DNA from: an uncultured Eubacteriales bacterium | Lineage (GTDB): Bacteria; Bacillota; Clostridia; Oscillospirales; Ruminococcaceae | DNA: 13,934 nt | Assembly: GCA_959605275.1 (NCBI GenBank) | Contig: CAUHFD010000055.1 | Coordinates: 1-13,934, forward strand | Direction of reading: 5' to 3' | Shown: in pieces, positions 6,403-13,934 of the stretch | How the letters are laid out: every line of letters starts with the position of its first letter | Numbering within the stretch: the stretch's first letter is position 1 | The notes under the pieces: model-generated | Database searches by the model: none | Seen by the model: only the letters and a program-made list of their open reading frames with translations | Told to the model about the DNA's origin: nothing | Made by a program: the position numbers and the translations under genes

Positions 6403-9202
6403 TTATTCTTCTGATGATGAATCGGTATTTTCTGCGTCGGGGGGATTGCTGTTTTCTGAGGATAATTCAGTTTGTTCTGGTGGCTCAGCGGAATCACTAT
6501 CCTCCGTAATATCGGTCTGCTGTTTCAGAATCTCTTCCGGAATTGCTGCGGAAAGGGTTTGACAGGTGTTCAATACACTGTACGTGTAAGCTTTTTCTGC
6601 TTTGATTTCTTCGGTGGTATCGGTAAAACGAAGATGTGCATATTTTCGTACACCGTATTTTTCCGGATTCTTTTTGCGTAGATAACGGATAATCAGATAA
6701 TAGACCAGTAACAACAGAAATGCGCCTGCTGATACCGCGATACCGATTTTGAGTCCCGGCGTCATATAATAGAACCGGATAACGTTTTCTTTGCCGCTCT
6801 CAACCGGAACGGCCATAAATCCGACATTTACTTTTTCAATTTCTACCGGCTTGCCGTTGACAGTGGCAGTCCAGCCTTCATCGTAAGGAACACTGAAAAA
6901 CACCAGATTGTCCTTGGTAGGCGTAATAGTGGCGGAAAATCCTTTGTTGTCGGTTGTAAAGTCGGTACAGGTTTCCTGATTGCGGGCTTTGCAAACCTCA
7001 GCCAATTCATCATCGCTGAAATAAGGAACATCTTCATAACTCAATTCGGTAAAATATTGTCCGTATTTCTTGATTTGTTCTTTGCTGAGCAAAATTCCTT
7101 CTAATAACAGGCGATCCCGCTCTTCTTTTGTAGTGTCATCAAAGGTGGTTTGGGTGATATATTGATCATAGGTAAAGCCCATAGGAATAAAGTTTTTGTT
7201 TTCATAGATATCAAACCCGGTTTGATTATCTATTTTTTCGAATCCGGGAATATAAGGCTCTGTGCTTGTGTTATCGGTCAGCAGGTATTTCACTGAGGTA
7301 AGTCCCCGTAAACCGTAGAATTTCAGCTCCGGACGGGAACCGACGCCGCGTTCCACGCCGATGGAAGGATAAAATTCCAAAACAGAAGCAGGTACAATGC
7401 TGTGAAATGCTTGAATAGTCGGCATTTTCCAGAACATCGGATAATTATCCATACCGTCATATACATCCACTCGATAGAATTCGTCATCCGGTAGCTGAAT
7501 GGTTTCTCTGCCTTCTAAACCTTGCGTTACCACGTCGTAATAGGTATAAGAATGGCTTTTTCCGAATGCGATAAAGACAACTGCATAGGCAACGGTGACA
7601 AAACAAACGCCAAAGGCTGCCACACGCATAAAGATCTCTTTTTTACGGGGCAAGGACACGACATATGCAGCGATTGCCAATCCGATTACCCCGATTACAA
7701 TATATGCCCAAAAACGTTCCGGAAAAGGCGGCAAAAAGTTTCCGACCTTCGGGATGGATTCGCTGTATGCAGCAAGCGGTATCATGCCGGTGATTCCGGC
7801 AACGGCAGTGGCAAGGGTAAATATCGGTAGGTTTTGCTTTACTTTTTCATTGCGCGCTTTGAGCGCAGATATGGTATAAATCAAGATGGCAATAGAAACA
7901 AACACCAGGAAAATGCCCAGGTAAATCAAAACCGTTTCTTTTATCGGAACATTTTTTGCTTCTTCGTTTTGCTGCCATGAGCTCGGAATAATACCAATCA
8001 GTGAAAATATACCAATGATAACAGCAGTCCATTTCATGCCGCTGAGGAAGTTGCATTTGTTTCCCTCCAATGCCATAACCGTCATCAATGCCATAATGAG
8101 CAGAGGCATAAAAAACCAGCGGGCATAATAGGAATAATTGAACATTGTGAAAATACTGTTTAATCCCGGAATAAATGCCATAACGATACAGATTTTGGTC
8201 ACGCGGGAAGCCCAGTGTGCCTTTTTGGATTTCAGGAAAGCAATGACGCCGGCAAAGCTGAACATCGGCAAATATCCGGCAACTGACGACCATTTTGCGT
8301 TAGAGTCGGGGAAGAAGTTGGGACGTGCGGGAATGTCAGGAGGAAGGAAAAAGCTTTCTAAAATCAGCGGATATCGCTGAACATCTCCGTAGAGCAGGAA
8401 ATTCCAGCCTGAGAGCATATCATCCAGACGACCGTTTCCCGTGATTGCCAGAGCAGAAGGAAGCAGCAGGAACATGGCGCATAATACGCCCAACACGGAT
8501 TCCAGTGCAAGCAAAAGAAAGGATTTCAAATCAATCGTAAAATCTTTATCCAAGCAACGTACAAAGAAATAGATGAATAAGAAAATCACTTCTCCGAAAA
8601 AGAAGAAATAGTTTACTACGGCACATAGACACACTGTAAGAGCGAAGACTCCTCTACGTCTGTTTATCACGAATTCTTCCAATGCGACCAACAGCAAAGG
8701 AAAGAACACGACCGCTTCCTGAAAGTGATTAAAAAAGATATTGTAAATATTAAAACCGCAGAACGAATAAATCAATCCGCCGAGCAATGCCATATTTGAG
8801 GTTTTGACAAAACGGCGAATAAAAGCATAAGCAGTTACTGCCGAACAGCTGAATTTGAGTACGAACAGCGGCGCCATCAAATAAGGAACCCAAGAAGTCG
8901 GGAAAGGAATTGTCAGCCAAAAGAACGGACTACCCAACAGATAAAAGCTGTAAGAGCCGATAAAATTAGCGCCAAGATCGGTGTATTGGCTCCAAAAGAT
9001 GTTACCGCTGCGGACTGCTTCATGTGCCAGCTTGTAAAAAGGAATCTGCTGGACGTTGTAATCACCGTAGAATAAAAACAGACCTTTATCCATGATTACA
9101 AACGGCAGAAAAAACAGAGTGGCAGTGACAGCGGCAATCAGAAATACTTGTAAGTAACGTTCTTTCGATTTTGTGCTTTGGGTGAGAGTTTTTGTTTTAA
9201 AC
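6403..9202 (-). CDS. yfhO: YfhO-family polytopic membrane glycosyltransferase (GT-C-like)
   Basis: This 933-residue membrane protein matches the YfhO family (PF09586). About a dozen hydrophobic helices fill residues 17-545, followed by an extracytoplasmic domain at about 550-815. A last helix lies at 818-841 and a cytoplasmic tail follows. GDYN at 47-50 and Asp76, in the first outer loop, sit where GT-C enzymes keep catalytic or metal-binding acids. The block VPYDEGWTATVNGKPV at 772-787 is a family hallmark. In Bacillus, YfhO acts outside the membrane to put GlcNAc from a lipid carrier onto lipoteichoic acid; that role here is inference. The start codon is TTG (9204-9202) with GGAGG nine bases upstream, inside the preceding gene, which it overlaps by eight bases. 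The last 35 residues are Ser/Glu/Asp/Pro-rich, an uncommon addition. Confidence 0.9.
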
Positions 9203-10483
9203 AAGTTGGGTTACCTCCGTTCGTTGTTCTTCCGGGAAAGTCGGCTTGGATTTTGGATACAAAATCGGCAAGCAGAAATAGAAAGTGACAAAATAGAGCA
9301 GGACATTGAGGATAGAAATCCCAATTGTCATATCATCATAATAAGGCGCCCATGCTGTTTTTTGAAAAGTACAAATATAATCGAACAGTAAAAATTGATT
9401 CAGAAAGCTAATTGTGGAAATAGCAGCAAATCCGCCGAATAGTTTGCCTGAGCGATGCCTTACCGCAGCAATCAGCAGAAAAATCAGTACCGGAATCTGA
9501 TATCGTTCGTGCATTCTGCCGCCGAAAATAAAGAAGCCTTGCATCAGCAGAAATCCAAGTACCCACGGGCATTTGTTTTTGGCAGTAAAAAACAGGTAGA
9601 GAAAAACACCGACAACAATCAGCGTGAGAATCAATGAAATAACGCTTAGGGGCAGAAAGGACAACACTTTTGTTTGATCGGATACGTTGTTTAGTCCGAT
9701 AGCAGCATAAAAATTATAGGCGTTAAAGGTTAACTGTTTCCATTTTCCTGCACCGCCTAAATACACGTCAAACGGCAGTGTGATTCCACTGTATAACATA
9801 AACGGAAAGAAGATAATAATGCCGGTCGCAATGCCCGAACCGAAAGCAATCAGTGATTTTTTGATCTCTCTTTTGTAGAATAAAAGCAGCAAAAACAACG
9901 GAGCAAAATATAGGCTTTGAAATTTGGTCAGCCCTGCAATTGCATAAATAACAGTGGCAGGAATCGGCTTGTTATCTTCCAGTAAATAAAAAGCAAGCAG
10001 AAGAAAAAAAATCATCAGGGAATCGGTTTGCCCCCAAACACCGCAATTAAAAATCAAAGCAGGGTTCAAAGCCCACACCGAGGCAGCAAGCAATGCGAGG
10101 ATTTTATTCTGCTTTTTCAATACAATGTAAATGAGTAAAATATTGCCGACATCAAATAATATCTGAACCATTTTCAATGCCAGCATTTTGTAGGGCTCAA
10201 AATTAAAAATATCAGGATTGTTGAGCATCCAGCCGGTAGGATAGAGAAAGAACAGAAACACCGGAGGATAATCAAGTCGGTCTCCGAGATTTTTATATGC
10301 GGCAAAAATACCGTCGTTTACCACGCTTTTTGACCAATCCACATAATAGTCTACATCAAAATAATGAACCTTGTAATAGCCAAATAAAAGCCGGATGAGA
10401 AGTCCGAATGCCATGATTACGGCAAGATATAGCCAAATCTTTTTTCGGTCTATGCGCAGTTCAAAAGTTTCTGCCAAAATCAT
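9197..10483 (-). CDS. GT-C-type polyprenyl-sugar glycosyltransferase (GT87/DUF2029-like)
   Basis: This 428-residue, very hydrophobic protein has the GT-C plan. There is a short cytoplasmic N-terminus, a first helix at about 16-34, and then an outer loop with FDVDYYVDW at 42-50 whose acids (Asp43, Asp45) suit the GT-C catalytic position. DYPP at 71-74 and WGQTD at 150-154 are motifs shared by GT87 and related mannosyltransferase-like families. Such enzymes move a sugar from a polyprenyl-phosphate donor to an acceptor on the outer membrane face. The acceptor is not identifiable. The ATG has AGGAAAGG just upstream. It is the first gene of a two-gene operon with yfhO (8-base overlap), so the two enzymes probably work on the same surface polymer. 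The exact family assignment is less certain than the GT-C class. Confidence 0.8.
   Translation of the reverse strand: MILAETFELRIDRKKIWLYLAVIMAFGLLIRLLFGYYKVHYFDVDYYVDWSKSVVNDGIFAAYKNLGDRLDYPPVFLFFLYPTGWMLNNPDIFNFEPYKMLALKMVQILFDVGNILLIYIVLKKQNKILALLAASVWALNPALIFNCGVWGQTDSLMIFFLLLAFYLLEDNKPIPATVIYAIAGLTKFQSLYFAPLFLLLLFYKREIKKSLIAFGSGIATGIIIFFPFMLYSGITLPFDVYLGGAGKWKQLTFNAYNFYAAIGLNNVSDQTKVLSFLPLSVISLILTLIVVGVFLYLFFTAKNKCPWVLGFLLMQGFFIFGGRMHERYQIPVLIFLLIAAVRHRSGKLFGGFAAISTISFLNQFLLFDYICTFQKTAWAPYYDDMTIGISILNVLLYFVTFYFCLPILYPKSKPTFPEEQRTEVTQLV
9214..9218 (-). promoter_or_regulatory. Ribosome binding site that fixes the TTG start of yfhO
   Basis: GGAGG on the minus strand lies nine bases before the TTG at 9204, within the last codons of the upstream glycosyltransferase gene. 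This indicates coupled translation of the pair. Confidence 0.8.
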
Positions 10484-10739
10484 CGTTCCTTTCCTGTTAT
10501 ATTGTTTAACCGAATTTTCTGCTGTTTAGGCAGCAAATGTTATTTCACACCGCCGCAATCCTTTCGAATCTGGAAAATTTTGTATAATTCATGTAATTGT
10601 GGCAATATTCTGAATAGAAAACAAATCAGGAGCATTGTTTGTTTCACTTGATTTTGATTTTTGATGATACATAGAGCGGAGGTGCTTCAAAAAAGCAATT
10701 TTTATCAGTATATCATAAAATTTTGGTTTTGAAAACCTG

Positions 10740-10774
10740 TCCGCGATAATTTTAGGAAAAAGCAATATCGCGGA
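10740..10774. repeat. 9-bp perfect inverted repeat TCCGCGATA
   Basis: TCCGCGATA (10740-10748) and TATCGCGGA (10766-10774) are perfect inverted copies around 17 bases. The arms are clearly more GC-rich than the surrounding AT-rich DNA. There is no T run on either side, so it does not look like a terminator; an operator or RNA stem is more likely. Confidence 0.5.
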
Positions 10775-10777
10775 TCG

Positions 10778-10814
10778 TCAAAAATAAAACAGCAAGCTTT
10801 TTTTGCTTGCTGTT
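10778..10814 (-). terminator. Minus-strand intrinsic terminator-like hairpin
   Basis: On the minus strand AACAGCAAGC (10814-10805), a seven-A loop and GCTTGCTGTT (10797-10788) form a perfect 10-bp stem followed by TTATTTTTG. The matching upstream signal is the opposing promoter at 10955-10983. It would end a short RNA or act as a leader terminator of the GT operon. Confidence 0.6.
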
Positions 10815-10881
10815 GTTTGCAAATAATCGACAATGGTCTTTTTGCACAATAAAAAGTCGAAGCGTGCCGACAATATTGGTA

Positions 10882-10910
10882 TTGACATTTGTAACTATAT
10901 ATTATATAAT
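10882..10910 (+). promoter_or_regulatory. Perfect-consensus sigma-A promoter of rpoB
   Basis: TTGACA (10882-10887) and TATAAT (10905-10910) are both 6/6 matches with the ideal 17-base spacer, in an AT-rich setting. Transcription would begin near 10917, giving a leader of about 200 bases before the rpoB start. Confidence 0.85.
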
Positions 10911-10954
10911 AATATAATGTATCAAAATGGGAAAATGTGCCTAACTTTATGGGT

Positions 10955-10983
10955 ATTATAGCATACTTAAAAACAAATTGCAA
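10955..10983 (-). promoter_or_regulatory. Opposing minus-strand promoter facing the rpoB promoter
   Basis: On the minus strand TTGCAA (10983-10978) and a perfect TATAAT (10960-10955) are spaced by 17 bases. The start would be near 10948, about 30 bases downstream of the rpoB start and pointing at it. It is the best visible promoter for the GT operon, or for a short RNA ending at 10778-10814. Confidence 0.5.
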
Positions 10984-11003
10984 GTTTATTTTTAGAAAAA
11001 TTT

Positions 11004-11040
11004 TTCCGAATATTCCATATCTTTTTTCGGAAGTTTTTTT
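11004..11040 (+). terminator. Terminator-like hairpin in the rpoB leader, possible attenuator
   Basis: TTCCGAA (11004-11010) pairs with TTCGGAA (11026-11032) over a 15-base loop, followed by G and seven T. It sits between the strong promoter and the rpoB start codon, so it could stop part of rpoB transcription. The stem is only 7 bp and AT-rich in part, so efficiency may be modest. Confidence 0.55.
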
Positions 11041-11113
11041 CTGATCTGCGGTTTGTTTTGTGCGCGCCAAATGACGAATTTCGTTAAATAGATAGAAATG
11101 GAGTGATCAGCCT

Positions 11114-13934
11114 ATGGTGAATGTGAAGCCGGTACAGCTTGGCAAAAACGTCCGTATGAGCTTTGCAAAAATTAATGAGGTTCTGGAAATGCCGAACCTG
11201 ATTGAGGTGCAAAAGAATTCCTATCAATGGTTTGTTGATAAGGGATTGAAAGAGGTTTTTGACGATATGTCCGCAATCACGGACTACACGGGCAACTTAG
11301 TCCTTGATTTTGTAGATTACAGAATCGACAAGGAACCAAAGTATGATGTGGCAGAATGTAAGGAACGGGATGTTACTTATGCAGCCCCTCTGCGCGTAAA
11401 AGCACGGCTTTTTAACAAAGAGACCGGCGAAATCAAAGAGCAGGAAATCTTTATGGGAGACTTCCCGCTGATGACCGAGAGCGGAACCTTTGTGATTAAC
11501 GGAGCGGAACGTGTTATTGTTTCTCAGTTGGTTCGTTCTCCCGGCGTTTATTTCAGCGATTCTTATGACAAAACCGGTAAAAAGCTGTTTGCTTCCACAG
11601 TCATTCCGAATCGTGGTGCTTGGCTGGAATATGAAACAGACTCCAATGATATTTTCTATGTCCGAATTGATAAAAACAGAAAAATTCCGATTACTGTTTT
11701 TATTCGTGCGCTGCTACGGGTAACTGATGATTATATTCTGGAGGGAGACGGTACTTTTACCTCTTTGTCCGGTACAGATAATGAGATTTATGAAGTGTTT
11801 GGCGAGGATCCCAGAATCGTTGAAACCATTACGAATAAGGACAGCACAAAAAATGGCGAGGAAGCTTTGCTTGAGGTTTACAGAAAGCTGCGTCCGGGTG
11901 AGCCTCCCACGGTAGAAAGTGCGGTTACTCATCTTAAAAATTTGTTTTTTGACGATCGCCGTTATGACTTGTCTAAAGTCGGACGTTATAAATATAATAA
12001 AAAACTGGGGATTGCGCTTCGCCTTTGCGGACAGACACTCTCACAGCCGATTGTGAATGAATTGACCGGTGAGGTTATGGCGGAAGCAGGACAAGTTGTA
12101 AAACGTGATCTTGCATGGGAAATTGAAAAAGCGGGTGTTGATACCGCTTATGTCATGGTAGAGGATCGGGAAGTAAAAATCATGTCAAATGGCATGGTGG
12201 ATATCACCGATTTTATCAAAATTGATACTGAAGAAGCCGGTATCCATGAAAAAGTCAGGTTCCGCGTTTTAAAACAGATTTTGGATTCGTCAGCAAATAA
12301 TGATGAGATCATTGAGCAGGTTAAAAACAGAATTGATGAGTTGATTCCGAAGCACATTACCAAAGATGATATTTTTGCTTCTATTAATTATATCAACAAC
12401 CTTGCTTATGGCATTGGGTTGACCGATGATATTGACCACTTGGGTAACCGTCGTATCCGTTCGGTCGGTGAATTGCTCCAGAACCAGTTCCGCATCGGCT
12501 TCTCCCGTATGGAACGTGTGATTCGGGAAAGAATGAATCTGCAGACCCAGGATATGGAGGTTGTTACGCCTCAGTCTTTGATTAACATTCGTCCGGTTGT
12601 CGCCGCTATTAAAGAATTTTTCGGTTCTTCTCCGTTGTCTCAGTTCATGGATCAAACGAATCCGCTTGGCGAACTGACACATAAACGCCGTCTTTCTGCA
12701 TTAGGTCCCGGTGGTCTTTCCCGAGATCGTGCCGGATTTGAGGTTCGTGACGTACACTACAGCCATTACGGAAGAATGTGCCCGATTGAAACGCCGGAAG
12801 GTCCGAACATCGGTTTGATCTCCTATCTGGCTTCTTTTGCGAAAATCAATGAATACGGCTTTATTGAAGCACCTTACCGTAAGGTGGACAAAGAAACCGG
12901 TATTGTTTCCAACGAAGTAGTCTACATGACTGCCGACGTAGAAGATGAATATGTTGTTGCTCAGGCAAACGAGCCGCTGACGGAAGATGGTAAATTTGCC
13001 CGTCCCCGCGTAAATGCGCGTTATCGTGATGAAATTCTCGAAGTAGACCGCGAACGTGTGGAATATATGGACGTTTCTCCGAAAATGGTTGTGTCTGTTG
13101 CAACTGCAATGATTCCGTTCCTGGAGAACGATGACGCCAACCGTGCATTGATGGGCTCCAACATGCAGAAGCAGGCAGTTCCGCTTTTAAAAACCGAGTC
13201 GCCGATTGTCGGTACCGGTATGGAATATAAGGCGGCTGTTGACTCAGGGGTTGCAGTTGTTTCCAAACATGAGGGTATTGTGGAAAAGGTTTCGGCTGAT
13301 GAAATCGTGATAAAAGACACAGCCGGGGTGAACCATCTTTACAAGCTGATTAAATTTAAGCGTTCCAATCAGGGCACTTGCGTCAATCAGCGCCCAATTG
13401 TCGATAAAGGGGAACAGATTACGGTTGGTCAGGTAATCGCAGACGGTCCTGCTACTTCCAACGGTGAGATTTCTCTCGGTAAAAACGCTTTGGTCGGCTT
13501 TATGACATGGGAAGGTTACAACTACGAAGACGCTGTATTAATTAACGAAAAAATCGTTCGCGACGATGTATATACCTCTATTCATATAGAAGAGTACGAG
13601 TTAGAGGCAAGAGATACCAAGCTGGGTTCTGAAGAAATTACCCGTGACATTCCGAACGTCGGTGAGGATGCGCTGAAAGACCTTGACGAGCGTGGAATTA
13701 TCCGTATCGGCGCGGAAGTTCGTTCCGGTGATATTCTGGTCGGTAAAGTCACACCAAAAGGCGAAACCGAGTTGACTGCAGAGGAACGTCTGCTGCGTGC
13801 TATTTTCGGTGAAAAAGCGAGAGAAGTCAGAGATACTTCTCTGAAGGTCCCACATGGAGAATCCGGTATCATCGTTGATGTTAAGGTGTTTACCAGAGAA
13901 AACTGTGATGAGCTGAGTCCGGGCGTTAACATGG
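11114..13934 (+). CDS. rpoB: DNA-directed RNA polymerase beta subunit (partial, 3' end cut)
   Basis: The frame is open from ATG 11114 to the window edge, 940 codons of an expected roughly 1,230-1,250. It begins MVNVKPVQLGKNVRMSFAKI, typical of clostridial RpoB, with GGAG ten bases upstream. The fork/rifampicin region reads SSPLSQFMDQTNPLGELTHK from about 504, with Asp513, His523 and Ser528 at the places of E. coli Asp516, His526 and Ser531, all wild type. CPIETPEGPNIGLI follows. The active-site YEDAVLI block has Glu805-Asp806, matching E. coli Glu813-Asp814. The subunit forms the catalytic core of RNA polymerase with beta-prime, whose gene normally follows. Codon use is smooth and no frameshift was found when the frame was read through. 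There is no rplJ-rplL upstream; the gene has its own strong promoter and leader. Confidence 0.98.
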   Translation, partial: MVNVKPVQLGKNVRMSFAKINEVLEMPNLIEVQKNSYQWFVDKGLKEVFDDMSAITDYTGNLVLDFVDYRIDKEPKYDVAECKERDVTYAAPLRVKARLFNKETGEIKEQEIFMGDFPLMTESGTFVINGAERVIVSQLVRSPGVYFSDSYDKTGKKLFASTVIPNRGAWLEYETDSNDIFYVRIDKNRKIPITVFIRALLRVTDDYILEGDGTFTSLSGTDNEIYEVFGEDPRIVETITNKDSTKNGEEALLEVYRKLRPGEPPTVESAVTHLKNLFFDDRRYDLSKVGRYKYNKKLGIALRLCGQTLSQPIVNELTGEVMAEAGQVVKRDLAWEIEKAGVDTAYVMVEDREVKIMSNGMVDITDFIKIDTEEAGIHEKVRFRVLKQILDSSANNDEIIEQVKNRIDELIPKHITKDDIFASINYINNLAYGIGLTDDIDHLGNRRIRSVGELLQNQFRIGFSRMERVIRERMNLQTQDMEVVTPQSLINIRPVVAAIKEFFGSSPLSQFMDQTNPLGELTHKRRLSALGPGGLSRDRAGFEVRDVHYSHYGRMCPIETPEGPNIGLISYLASFAKINEYGFIEAPYRKVDKETGIVSNEVVYMTADVEDEYVVAQANEPLTEDGKFARPRVNARYRDEILEVDRERVEYMDVSPKMVVSVATAMIPFLENDDANRALMGSNMQKQAVPLLKTESPIVGTGMEYKAAVDSGVAVVSKHEGIVEKVSADEIVIKDTAGVNHLYKLIKFKRSNQGTCVNQRPIVDKGEQITVGQVIADGPATSNGEISLGKNALVGFMTWEGYNYEDAVLINEKIVRDDVYTSIHIEEYELEARDTKLGSEEITRDIPNVGEDALKDLDERGIIRIGAEVRSGDILVGKVTPKGETELTAEERLLRAIFGEKAREVRDTSLKVPHGESGIIVDVKVFTRENCDELSPGVNM

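Larger units (their letters stand above)
10484..11113. other. 630-bp regulatory intergenic region, GT operon / rpoB
   Basis: No protein-coding gene is convincing here. The region holds, from left to right: a small hairpin TGCTG/CAGCA (10520-10535) in the GT operon leader, a GGTTTT-G-AAAACC palindrome (10725-10737), a 9-bp inverted repeat (10740-10774), a minus-strand terminator-like hairpin (10788-10814), the rpoB promoter (10882-10910), an opposing promoter (10955-10983) and a terminator-like hairpin in the rpoB leader (11004-11040). Confidence 0.7.

Noticed and set aside
10678..10697. GGAGGTG SD-like sequence and a small TGCTT/AAGCA hairpin with T run
   Set aside because: No start codon follows the SD, and the stem is only 5 bp, which is expected by chance in AT-rich DNA.
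10705..11070. 121-residue minus-strand frame beginning MARTKQTA, like a histone H3 tail
   Set aside because: The resemblance stops after eight residues. The frame crosses the rpoB promoter and two hairpins, has odd composition and no SD. It is a chance match.
1..13934. CRISPR arrays, tRNA or rRNA genes, phage or defence modules
   Set aside because: No regularly spaced repeats, clover-leaf structures, rRNA sequence, or phage or nuclease genes were seen.

Overview
The window looks like chromosomal DNA from a low-to-mid GC Gram-positive anaerobe, most likely a member of the Clostridia near the Oscillospiraceae/Ruminococcaceae. The RpoB sequence has the Firmicutes/Clostridia type of rifampicin-region wording. 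Shine-Dalgarno (SD) sites are of the AGGAGG class, TTG starts occur where the SD is strong, and the promoters are sigma-A type. The taxonomic call is inference from protein character; no search was run.

Left part (1-2352): a leftward operon encodes the two halves of a heterodimeric ABC exporter. The first half (111-1901) is complete and carries a degenerate ATPase site. The second half begins at a TTG that overlaps the first gene by 14 bases, but its frame is closed by TGA after 34 codons, at a run of seven A. An AT-rich divergent promoter region separates this operon from the rightward comM gene (2353-3888), which encodes a YifB/ComM AAA+ ATPase.

Middle (3888-6402): directly after the comM stop lies a long imperfect palindrome of about 155 bp flanked by TA, which looks like a small non-autonomous (MITE-like) element. 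A terminator follows. Next is a divergent pair: a leftward uroporphyrinogen-decarboxylase-superfamily protein that lacks one Cys of the usual zinc motif, and a rightward AraC-type regulator that probably controls it. A strong two-way terminator closes this block.

Right part (6403-13934): a leftward two-gene operon encodes polytopic GT-C-type glycosyltransferases (a GT87/DUF2029-like protein, then YfhO). They probably add sugars from a lipid-linked donor to a cell-surface polymer. A 630-bp intergenic region follows. It holds a perfect-consensus promoter for rpoB, an opposing promoter facing it, several hairpins and a terminator-like hairpin inside the rpoB leader. rpoB then runs off the right edge as an open frame of 940 codons.

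The best candidates for new biology are regulatory and mobile rather than a new enzyme system: the TA-flanked palindromic element with its internal mini-ORFs, and the rpoB leader with face-to-face promoters and a putative attenuator. The frameshifted ABC half and the H-x-D variant of the URO-D family are smaller leads.
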